Assembly (NCBI GenBank): GCA_032173965.1
Contig: JAVUNC010000019.1
Span: forward strand, 9,411,234 to 9,475,233
Direction: 5' to 3'
Source of the DNA: Sitta carolinensis
Taxonomy: Eukaryota; Chordata; Aves; Passeriformes; Sittidae
Length of the DNA: 64,000 nt
In this document: positions 50,245-61,251 of the stretch, in pieces
Layout of the letters: the number at the start of each line of letters is the position of its first letter
How positions within the stretch are numbered: the first letter of the stretch is position 1
Position numbers and translations under genes: made by a program
Notes under the pieces: generated by a model
The model's input: the letters and a program-made list of their open reading frames with translations, nothing else
The model's database searches: none
Told to the model about the DNA's origin: nothing

Positions 50245-50610
50245 TGGAATGCTGCTCACCTACTCCAACAATATTTTTTTTTCTTTTGTTCAAATGTAAT
50301 TTCCTGCATTTTAATTTATACTTATTGCTTCTTGTCCTTCACAACTTGAGTATCTCACATTTCAAAAGCATTTTACAACTTCAGTCTTAAATATGCTTAT
50401 AGCCAGCTTTATAAAAATTTTCTGTGTGCAAACACAGTCTCAGATTAAATAGCTCCCAGCCTGGTATTTCCCTTGACATATTTATCAAGTACAATCATAT
50501 CCCTCCTTCCATCTGTGTTTTCCTAAACCAAACAAGCCAAGCCTGTTTACTCTCTTGCATGATATTCTTTCCTTTCTCCATTCATTCTGCTCTTCTTTGT
50601 CTGCACCAGT
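50245..50610 (-). mobile_element. CR1: Ancient CR1 LINE relic, minus strand
   Basis: Only a diverged match remains, but four blocks fall in the correct order for a reverse-complement CR1 3' region. They are 'atttcctgcattttaattta' (50302), 'ttgcttcttgtcc' (50325), 'atatttatcaagtacaatca' (50477) and 'aaccaaacaagccaagcctg' (50526). The copy probably predates the radiation of modern bird families. No octamer tail is left. The open frame 50424-50630 lies inside it and is not a gene. Confidence 0.6.
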
Positions 50611-53028
50611 GTGTATTAATAACTCTCTAACACTCTAACACAAACAACCACAATTCCACATAATGCTGAATGAATCTGCAGTGCAGGATGGTGCTCAAAC
50701 TTCCTCTTTTCTATGAGGGTATTCACTTGAGTGTTTGCAACTTGAAAATGTTAATAGTATTAAAAGTAATAATATCCATATTTTCCATCCTAAATGCTAC
50801 ATTCACTTTCAATCAGATTGGGTGATCAGCATGTTCTGTTGTGCAAAAGAAAACATAAAAAGCAGGGTCATTAATCCTGCTTTTCTAGACTTCAGAAGTC
50901 TATTCTATCTGTATTCAATTCTATGTTTATCTTTACATCTTCCTTTCTTTTGCCCATTGTTCCAAAATAAAAAATACTGTGACAATATTAACAGACCCAT
51001 GATTTTTCTAGCTTACACTTTTTTCCTGTTATTTTCTTAATCATACTTGGCCTCTTGCAGATTGCAAAATGGAAAAATTTGAGGAAGACTTGTACTTCTC
51101 TCCAGCACAGCTGTTACTTTTCAGTGACTGATTCTGACACTGTAGCATAAAGGTCTTACTTTGTTATTTTGCTTAATGACATATTCAGCGTTCTAGAACC
51201 ATCTGTGTAAATACTAATGAAAATTAAACACAAGGCAGCTGATCCTTATTCCTATGACTCTTTGGACAGCCCTACAGAACAATCAGACGGTTGAATGATG
51301 CAGACAATTTTCAGAGGGGAACCTCCCATGTGCTCCCAGTCCCTCCTGCCCACAGCACCTGTGTGTCACCTCACTCTCCCAGTGTGTGAATTCCAACAAA
51401 ATATTGGGAAAGCCACCTTTCCTTCCCTGCTGGGGATGCCTGCTGTGAAACATCATTTAGAATCATGGATAATCACCACCTGCTTGACCACCACAACTGT
51501 GTTATATAGCTACCAGATGGCACCTGCACAGAGTACACCCTGGCAGTTTTTCCTCTACCTACTTATTAGTGCTGTATTCTCCAAGAAAACAACAAAAATA
51601 AATGTATTTTGATCCTGTCAGCATACAACAGACATTCTTAGGACTGGGGACTTTATTTTCTTTTTAAAATACTGAGCATTTTCTTGAGTTTAACTAGCTG
51701 GGTGCTCTTTTGCAGAAAATATAGTAGATTATAAAAACAGGTAAAGAGGGAACTACCAGCAGTCACATGCAACATATGGGTTTTTACACACGATGGCTGA
51801 GAATTTCTTTTCTGTGTAGATCAGTTAAGGTGCTAAATAACACTCAAATATATACACTGTGAGACTTTTCACTGCCTAACACAAATCCTGAAAATAAGAC
51901 TCTAGAATTTCTTCCAGAACAGAAGGCAGAGATGGTCTCAGAAAAGTGCAATGAATATGCAAATAGAAAAGACCAGAGTCTCAATTTGCCTTTAGAAGAG
52001 ACTACTTGCCACCCACAGGAGTTTTTGAACATTATGGAGCTGTGATGTTTGATTAGACCTTTTCTTCTCCATGGTCAGGTGATATGATGTGGCATTCTCC
52101 CATCAAAATAAAATATAGCAGACTTATGTTGTCTTACTTACAAGCTGCTATATTTCTTTCCACTTGAGAAAAATACTTAAGCGATAGAAATCCAGGAATA
52201 AGTACAATTCTGGTTGCCTGGATTTAAAGCTGAGCACCTTTGACTTCCTGTGAAAGCACGGAAAAAATGTTCCTGGAAAAACGCTAGAAAAATATTTGTC
52301 ACAGTGTTCAAAATCATCCTAATGGCAAAGAAACACTTGGAAGAGTTTATCTGAATAATGCATGTGTATCCAGGTACACACTGAAAGTTTAACTGATGAA
52401 ATGCAGAAATATATGATCACTAATCCTTCGTTTTTCATTATTTCCCTTGCTCATTGAGCATGATGTTCCTTAGGTCAGGCTGCATCATACCAGTTTCTGA
52501 GATCTTTTAAACCATGACATAAGTATTTATGTTTAATTCCATCCCCACCAGACAGAGAACTTTCAGAGACAAAGTTACCTTTGCTAAGACATATGAATTA
52601 TACCAAAAGTGCTGTAAAGAAATATTTATTTACTGCAGCCAGTACTTTAAATGAAACCCAAGAAGTGAACCATGAACAAAGAAGACTATCCAGGCTTTCC
52701 TTCAGTATCAAGAAAGGGATATATTCAATGCCATCAGCAGTAATGAATCCATGAAAGACCTGTTTTTTCATTTATTCAAAGTGAGCACGACCTGTGTGAG
52801 CAACAGGCATGAAGTCATAGTTCTGGAAGTATTTAATTCATGGGAATATTGATGGATAAGCATTTGAAACTGAAATTAACATAGATGGAAAAGCCAGAGA
52901 TTAAAAATTAGAAGGATTTTTTTTTTCTTCTTGTCAGTACCAGTATTTGACAAGGTTTTACTAATGATTTCATAGTAATGGTAATAATAATTTAATGTAT
53001 TATATGGCTAAAATGCAACCATTACATA
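50611..53028. other. Unique sequence, no gene seen
   Basis: Open frames of 101 and 105 codons (50735-51040 and 51295-51612, plus) have no motif I recognise. No mobile element was found. Confidence 0.6.
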
Positions 53029-53047
53029 TCTATATATATATAGATAG

Positions 53048-53082
<35 letters not shown>

Positions 53083-53092
53083 CGTGTGTGCG
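53029..53092. repeat. Compound TA / GATA / TG microsatellite
   Basis: TA units, then 'gatagata', more TA, then (TG)11 at 53061-53082 with CG-containing variants at the end ('cgtgtgtgcg'). Likely highly variable between individuals. Confidence 0.96.
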
Positions 53093-54509
53093 TCTACATT
53101 ACATGCAACAGGTGCGGACCAGAGAAAAAAATTCACAATTTTGTTTTCTCGCTGTTCTCAGAGGAGCCCTTCATTACAGGCTGAAATGAAGGGGAAAACT
53201 CCTCCCTGAGCTCCAAGCTGCCCAAAGCCCTGGGACAGAATGGCTGAAACAGCCACACCCCTGGGAAGAGACCCACCGAGAGAGCTTGGGAGCAGCGTTC
53301 TGTGCCCTGCCCCTTCTGCAGACCTGCTGAATGCTGCTTATTTTCACAGTAATGAAAAATAGTGATTTTATTGGAGAGTCTGCAGAGGTCGTTCATAGCT
53401 TTGCAGTGAAAGAAATAGCTCCCGTCTTTTCAGTTGTCAGAATCTCCATTAGAAACGCTCACAAGTGGAAACACACAGCAGAGTAGAAATCTGCTTTTCT
53501 TTGGCTGTAAAGGTTCTACAGTACTCCTCCACATAGTAAACATTAACTGACTTATCATGAGAAAAACACTGTCCCAGAGTCAAAAGCAATTTAAGAGTTA
53601 AATACTACAGCTTTGTGAAATCCCACGCAGCCACAAGGACTAGGTAATTTTTTTTCTTATATTGCAGGTCTTATACTTTCAAACAAAAATAACTTTTCTC
53701 AACACTCTTAGAGCTGCAATGAGGGATAGGCTACATCAATTCAATTAGAGGAATATTTTCCTTCCCTTGAGATTGACTTCCTACGCATCTCTTGAAAAAT
53801 GATTCATAGGAGTCAGTCATTTGGAATTGCAAATGTGGTATGGGACTCCTTGTCACCCGACAAACGGGTGCAGTCACATTTAAACAAAGAAAGAAAAGAG
53901 AGAAATCATACCAGGGAAGAGATTAAACTTCAGTCATTCTAACTTTCACAACTCCAGTTCCCACACTCATTCATTGTTGTGATTACTCTAATTAAGGAAC
54001 TTCCCTGGCTTACTGGGTCTCTTAGTTCATGCATCTGTTATCAAAAGTTCATCTTGCCTACCCATGGTAGCAGAAACTGGGACAAGAGCCACTCTGGCTC
54101 ACAAAATACTCTATAGTAGCTGTTCTGCATTGCTTCTGCTTGAAATGTTGTTGTACAACATATTTAGCCTGCTTGAGGAGCAAACTTGGAATGGCAGTGT
54201 GGGAATGTCATTCACCTGTCATGTAAGCTGAATTTAATTGCACAATAATTGCACATCCGACACACGGCGAGTGGAAGGAAGCAGCATTTCCTTGTACTTC
54301 CCATGACACAAACATGTATTATTCATTCTCTTAGTTACTATACTGGGGTTCTGTTGCAGGCATTACCATTTTGCTTTAAGGTGCAATGAGTAATTTATTA
54401 AGTAGTGATGCAGATGTTTATAAAAATGCTAAACTGGAGTCTGAAATGAATCATCGCAGAGAGCACATGAGACTGACAGACTAATTCATGGCCAGAAAAA
54501 ATAGAGTTA

Positions 54510-55007
54510 TTGACGTGGGGCAGGACTGCTTTTTTCACAACTCCAAGTAGAGATATTTTTGAAGTATCTGTTTTTAAAAACAAACAAATAAACAAAAATT
54601 CTCCTAAAAGTTTGAAGAAAGAGATGAGTCAAGGTTCCATAACACCTGATACCGTGCTGGATCTAATCCTGAAGTCATTGAATGGACTGTTATGCAATAG
54701 GAGGGATTTCATGGAAATCACACCAGAGGTGACAACAGAAACACGAAGGAACAAAATGCAATTGAAAAGCAAAGACATGAACAGCTTCTTGGGGAATTTA
54801 AAGGAATTGAAATTTTGTTTTCATTTGTATCATAAAAATACACAGCTAGTTCATTATACACTTCTCTATGTCAAAAATGAGGATTACATTATTCAGTTGC
54901 CTCAGATTAATCTAGTCCATCCTGAAACAATAATTACAGAAATTTGTAAGATAGACATATTAGTGAAAATCAACATCCTGAATAGAATTAAAAACCTCCC
55001 CAAATAG
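54510..55007 (+). other. Longest ATG open frame in the window, unassigned
   Basis: This is a 165-codon frame from ATG 54510 to the stop at 55007. The product would be rich in Lys, Asn, Ile and Leu, as AT-rich non-coding DNA gives. I see no signal peptide, membrane segment, zinc-binding pattern, or polymerase or protease motif. No promoter-like or polyadenylation context is evident, and there are no introns to infer. Most likely a chance frame; a short relic of an unrecognised element is the alternative. Confidence 0.1.
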
Positions 55008-56474
55008 TTGCTAATATACTTACTTTTAGCTTACAAGATTTTATTCTGCCTGATTGACTGAAAGAGAAAGGAGCAGCTGTACTCTGTCTAAAATACACGA
55101 GATATTCTGTTGTTTAAATTCGTGACAATGGGTGCTGTGTAAAAACATAAACATCATTTTTTAAAAGATCCCACAGCCCTAAGTGCCATAGGGTGAAGGT
55201 CTAGCCAGTTTGGAAAGAAACTGCTCTCTAAAGAAAACTGTGCAGGGAGTAAAGGGAGAAAAGAAGAGCTTTTTCTCTACCTTTTTATTCAAGAACCTGG
55301 CCACATAAGAAAAAGGAGCCTTGCCTGCTGGCTGATTCCTCTACTTAAATCTTACCTCTATTGGTGCTGTCAAAAGGCCTCTTTTAGTCCAATTTGAGAG
55401 CAGTTTCCAGTCAAACTGTAATAGGATTGTCAGACTGAAGTAATTTTAGAGAGAAATCACATATTCAGCATAGAGAGGGCAAAAATGAATATGGAAAGTC
55501 CCTTAATTCTTAATCAGCTCACCAGAAAATAATTTCCTTTTAAACTGAAGGGAAAACATGAGCAGCTTTATCAGTTTGCATGACAGAGCAAAATTCCTGA
55601 GCAAACTGTGACAATGGACACTGCTATACAATTTAAACACTAAATATTGCAAGCAATTAAATGCTCCTCCACAGCTTTCTCACATCTCTTTTCAGACACA
55701 TATAGCAATACACTTCAACACTATAAAAAAATGATTTTTCTATTTACAAGAGAACATGAGTAAATAGAAATTGTGTCCAACTTCAAATGTCTGAGCAGGA
55801 TATTAACACAGCCAGCTTTATTTAGCTAAGACACACGACAGAAATAGAGCCTTGTCTGCCATATAGTCAGTGACAGCTAAATGACACTTGAGTGGATTGA
55901 CTCATCCTCTGGAAACTCCACTGACTCATAACTCCATAGGTCACTAACTCAAGCACCCACTTTTGTTCAAGTGCTCTAAAAGAATAAGGTTCTTTTCCAT
56001 GATACACATCAAAGAACACTTGGATTTTGTGTCTTTTTCTACGTTAAACTCTGCAGCCTTTTACACAGAAAATTTTGCCAAACTTTTCATCAGTTTTCAG
56101 AGATATTTGCCTTCAGCAACATATAAATAGCAATATCTCTTTTAATTATATATGGCTTGATTAGCCAATACCCTTCACAAAGAATGTCTGATTATATTAC
56201 AGATAGTTAGATTTTGAAATGTACAGGACTAGTCTTGAGCTAGAAGAATTATTTCAGAAACCACAAGGTATTTCTAAGGCCATAACAATTATTTTCAGGG
56301 TATACGAGGTGAATATTTTATAAGTTGCGTTATTTGGATCATTGAGTTTTGTTTTAGTGTCTAAAGGAAATAACTCATTCAGCACAATAATAAGAATATA
56401 TTAACAGCTTTGTAGTACCAAACTAAGCAGAGCAAGCAATTGATTGTGGGTTTTGTGTGCTTTTATTAATTTTC

Positions 56475-56488
56475 TTTTTTTTTTTTTT
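56475..56488. repeat. Poly-T tract
   Basis: Fourteen T, followed by 'ccttactggaccggtatata'. No associated element is recognised. Confidence 0.85.
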
Positions 56489-58224
56489 CCTTACTGGACC
56501 GGTATATACATAAGGGTTTTTGGCACTCTGCATCGATTAAAGAGTGAAGCATCAATTCAAGCATACAGAACAACTTAATGCATTCAACAGCAGCTCACTC
56601 AGATGCATCAGTTTTAGAATTTCTTCTATTCTGAAGGAATAAAACCAATATCCTTATATATATGACTAGATACACGTATAACCAAGCACAATTGAGAGTG
56701 AGTATCAGAATGCTGGGCCAGAAAAATGCCTTTAGATTTTTCAGAAGTAACGAAAAATATTTAATAACTGCTTCTACAGGAGCTAAAAACTAAGAAAATG
56801 CAATACCAGTTTAGCATCTCATTATTAATTCATCATAATGTGCATATCTCAGGGCCCAGTCAGTTTGCATCAGCAATGGTGTAGGACAGACATTCCCTTA
56901 CCACATCTCTTTAAAGCTGCAGGAATTCCAGCCAATATGATCATGTTTTCTTACAGCTGCTAAATTATCACAGCTGATGTATTCTTTAATGATATGAATA
57001 CAATGAACTACAGCTGCTGGCACTCCGTAGTGCTCACTGGTTTCTTGGCCTTCAAGGGCAGACTTGAAAGCAGCAAGCAGTGAGCTCATGAGCTAGGAAT
57101 AGTGTTATATTCAGAATGCTGTCCTCTATTGCAGTTTATCACAGATTTTTTTAATGATTTGAAAGTTTCTCAGCAGTGTCAACACCTGTAGCATCATATA
57201 GGTGTACACTCATACAACTTCGGTTTTGGAATTTTCATTAAGAAAAAAATGGCCTGTTGGTAACATTAGATCAGCAGCAGTAGTAATAGAAAAGGGATAA
57301 TGAAAGAAATTAGGAAGGTATTAAAAATTATAGTTGCATTTGGCCTGTCTCCCTGTTTCACAAGAGTTTCAGCAGGGTGCTAACCCATGGTTTCATAATT
57401 TTGGTGAACAGCACCAAAAATCCCTACCATAGACAATAAACTCCCTTACACAGGTTACTACTCTGACTCTACCCAGAGGGACTACAGCTGTGAACATTCT
57501 CCATCAAGAGATGGGTTTTTACATCATCACTTTTAAACTGGATCTTGGAAAGATGAAGTAGCAATGGCTTAGCAATGTGAATTAGAACTCTTCCCAAACA
57601 GGCTTAAGGCTTGATACCATTAGTGCATATCTGAAAAAACTCGGCTCTAGTAGCACAGGAGTACTGAGAAAACAAAGATTTCTCTCACAAGACTGTGCAA
57701 TTTATTGAATACCTTCCCAATACACTGATTTTACCTGTTTGCAGAGGTATGTCAGGAATGTGTGGCTGGATGAGTTGCAAAGGAGCCTTTTGTCTCAAAG
57801 CTGCACCTTCAGCTGAGCCAGCTAAAGCACTGTGACCTCCATCCTACTTACTCTCTTACTCAACCTTGCCTCACTGAGATCTCTTCTCACTACTGATTCT
57901 TCACATCTGAAAGGCCGCAGAGAACACACAATCTCTTGCACAAACCTCTTGCTTTCTCCTGTGGTATTTCAAACATGCCTTTGTTTCTTTAGTGGACTAT
58001 ATTTTATCATCACTGCAGCAAAAATCCCACAGAAGGCCACAGCAATAGGCTGATTTGACATGGAGAGTGATCAGTCATCCACGGCTGCAAGGAACAGTGA
58101 ATCCCAATTTCATTTCAAAATCTAATGAAGTTGGTCTCTCAAATCCACTTGATGTATCTAGTAATATTAGGCTTAGATTGAAATATAAGATTTCTTTTTC
58201 AAGACCTGACATGATCATTCGACT

Positions 58225-58632
58225 CAGGGTTGTTTAGAATAGAGGAAAGGAGAGGAAAGGGGAACATGGTAACAATTTCAATGACACAGAAATCTACTGG
58301 AATGAAGAAGGAAATAATCTTAGTCTTTATGTCCACAGCAGACAGGGGCAAGGAATGAGTGTTGATTAGATGAAAGACATAAGATACAGGATACGGAAAA
58401 CAGGACACAGGAAGGATTTTTTGATTAAAAAATAAATCAGCCCTCAATGAAAGAGATAATGAACTACCATCAGAGACAGCCTGTGGAAGTCCCAAATAGC
58501 TGTCTTTGGCAGTTTCTAAGGGAAGGATAGCCATTAATAGCAATAGGAATGGAAAATCCATCGCAGATGATAGAGGGGAAATATTATCATGCTGGACTAG
58601 GTGACCCCATGAAGTTCCTTGTAGTTCTATGC
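58225..58632 (+). mobile_element. CR1: Ancient CR1 LINE relic, plus strand
   Basis: The 3' end is the best-kept part: 'tgctggactaggtgacccca' followed by 'gttccttgtagttctatg'. Upstream, 'atgtccacagcagacagggg' (58329) and 'cctgtggaagtccc' (58481) sit where the CR1 consensus has similar words, and the region around 58240-58275 resembles the segment before them. Many indels show great age. The minus-strand 153-codon open frame across this region (58199-58660) is antisense to a dead element and not a gene. Confidence 0.6.
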
Positions 58633-60378
58633 CCCTAGCAGTCTGGCCATTTGTACTCATATAGCAAATATTACGCCATCAATTTAGTAATGTATTTCTC
58701 ACAAAAATAATTATGAAAAGACACAACAATAAACAACTACAGATTTGAAGCAAAGAAGGTTAACTTGGTCTTATATTAGTATTTGAAAGAAAAACTCTAA
58801 TAAGTGTAATCCTCTCCCCAAAAAGTATTGGAGCATTTGGGGTGATTTATTATTAAAGCAAATTCTGGGGATTGAATGGCTGTGGTAGCAGCACGTGTTT
58901 ATTTTCCTTTGCAGCATGCATTATTTATTCCCATTAAGTTTACTTTACTTTCACAGGACTAAGCACTTCTGCTTTCTGAGATGTATTGTCTTGTTACTAT
59001 TGGGACATCTTACACTGCCTTCATTGACTATTTTATCAAGCATCAGATAGAGTCATGGCATAGACTGCAATCGGTTTTGTAGTCAAGGATCCCAGGACTT
59101 TTGTCTAGCCCAAGTGTCATTACAGCTGCTAAAATACTGCTTCAGCTTGCACAGCACAGAAGGGAGGTGGAATAGGAGTGGGTATTATTCACCAAGCTTT
59201 GCTGATGTCTTTTTGCATTTTCCCTTTTAAATGAGTATCCCTTGGCTAGTTTCTGATATCTGAACAGAGTGAGGAGATGATGCAGTGCTACTCTGACAGC
59301 CTGTGCTAGCTGGAAGCATAAGCATGTTCTCCAGAGGTCATTTCCATCCCTTACTGTAGGCATAACTACAGCTGGATGTTCCAGGTGATTGGAAAAGAAT
59401 TATTTTAAAGAAATGAGTACTGTTGATGCCTTTGTTCACATTTTATGGGTTGAGAAAGTGTTGCATCAGTTAGCAAATACAGCAACTAAAGTGAAAAGCA
59501 GCTGGTTATGATAAGGAAACAAACCAACACAAAGAGCAATAATAATTTAGTCCGTGATTGGAAAAAGAAATAAGTAATTGGAGACAATGACTGTGAATAA
59601 GCCTGTCATTTGAAGTGGAATATTCAATTGTCTGCTAAAGCTAATTATTGCCACGTTTCAGCACATGCCTTTCTCACTTTTATGGCCATATGGCAGCCTT
59701 ACATGCACTCTGAGCACCTATGAGAGGTCTAATTCAAATTACCTCAAGCAGTTATATTATGTTTTCTGTACTCAGAAATCTGCAAGATACTTGGTTGGAT
59801 ATAATCCTGTCTTTTCAACACCATCATGAAGAGAGCACTGGGAGCCAAGCAGAACCTCTCTGAGCAGATCAGTCAGACCCTGCCCTGACAAAAGGTGCAG
59901 GTGCAGAAGCTCCTTTCCCCAGCTCTGCTGCTGTGTGCCAGATTCCAGCAGCTGCTTCACACCAGATATTTCTCCTTATCAGGAGTCTGAGTTTGGATTC
60001 TGAACTCTATTCCTGAGTCCATCTAGTGGATAGTATAAGATAGCATATTTCTACACATGTACATAAGTACATATATGTGGATTTCTAAAATATTTTACCT
60101 CTATTATAATCATACAAATCTTAACCAGTATTAAAAATATGACATTTTGGCACAGATTGAAAAATTTCCTACAGATTAAAACCTACCAAAAATGCTCAAG
60201 TACTAATCTTGCTGAACACTGAAGTTTCCTCCAAATCTGCATTCTGGTTTGTGAACTACAGTGAACACTGTTCTGCTGCTAATACAATATGAAGGCCATC
60301 AAACTTCACCAGCCAGCTGCCAGTTCAGAAGAAGGGGACACACAGTTTTCTTTTGATGCAAACAGCTTTAAACTTTAC

Positions 60379-60419
60379 AAAAAAAAAAAAATCAAACCCA
60401 AAACAAACAAGCAAAAAAT
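60379..60419. repeat. A-rich tract with C-runs
   Basis: A13 then 'tcaaacccaaaacaaacaa', the same pattern as the tracts at 12412, 27588 and 61232. Confidence 0.8.
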
Positions 60420-60547
60420 GAAAACCAGGTCACATATTACCAAACATTTGCAGAAAATTTCCTTTTGCCTTTGGCTAGTAAAATTCTACGGTTAACATCC
60501 ATTAATTTTTCTGTGAATACATTTTTATTATCTTTACTTTTTTTCAG

Positions 60548-60739
60548 GCTATTCTTTTCCATTGCTTTTCTTGTCCCATGAGTTCTTATTACTAGAAGCT
60601 AAAGCCTAGTTATAGTGGCTGAAAGACAAATATTAGTCATTCACAGTATAGAAAAGTTGGTTGAAAGCTCCATCTGGTGAAAAAGGCACTTTGCATCCCT
60701 TTTATACTTTGCTGATCCTTGGCTGAGTGCTCCACAAAG
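60548..60739 (+). other. Candidate non-coding internal exon
   Basis: A strong acceptor (pyrimidine tract 'atctttactttttttcag' ending at 60547) and a near-consensus donor ('acaaag' then 'gtgagtac' at 60740) bracket 192 bp. All three plus-strand frames contain stops, so a protein exon is unlikely; an exon of a long non-coding RNA would fit. The call rests only on the two splice-site patterns, which also occur by chance in 64 kb. No neighbouring exon has been linked to it. Confidence 0.2.
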
Positions 60740-61155
60740 GTGAGTACAGTGTGCTTTGGAGGTTTTGAAAGAAATTACTTTTCTATTTCTGTTTTGGAAA
60801 GAGCTGAAGACAAATGAATCCGTTCCTTCTCCACTCCTGTTCCAGCCCTGTCTGAACTGCAAACATTTCCCACAGCTCCACCTGCAGGGCTCTCTAGCTA
60901 CAGGTTGGAATTCTGATATGCCAGGGGAAAGATCAAGCCCCAAATGTGGTGTGCTGCCAAAGACTGCCAGCAATGTGATCTCTGCAGATAGACTGACAGG
61001 CAGACTTCATTCAGGTAGCAATTAATTTATCCGTTTGTGTCCAGAAATACAGACACTTTAAATGCCACATGATGGAAGTATGACTTACTGCTCTTACAGA
61101 TGTTAGGCTAGAGGTAAGTTTGGGTATCTTTAAGTGTATCTCCAGATATTGCTTG

Positions 61156-61251
61156 TTTGGTTTGGTTTGGTCTGGGTTTTTGTTTTGCTTTTAAGAAAAA
61201 ACTTAACTTGTACTTTAGTCTTGCGTCTGTTAAAAAAACCCCAAACAAATA
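61156..61251. repeat. TTTGG repeat and AAACCCC tract in opposite orientation
   Basis: 'ttggtttggtttggtctggg' with T-runs (61156-61195) is followed about 35 bp later by 'aaaaaaaccccaaacaaata' (61232-61251). The two are partly complementary and could pair across the short spacer. Confidence 0.75.

Larger units (their letters stand above)
53093..58224. other. Unique sequence, no confirmed gene
   Basis: A locally GC-rich patch at about 53155-53330 matches no CR1 or LTR that I know. The 165-codon frame at 54510 lies here. The rest is ordinary AT-rich DNA. Confidence 0.55.

Noticed and set aside
59045..59370. Possible CR1 tail ('agagtcatggcatagactgc') and possible plus-strand CR1 end ('ctccagaggtcatttccatc').
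   Set aside because: The matches are short and isolated, without the ordered blocks seen in accepted copies.
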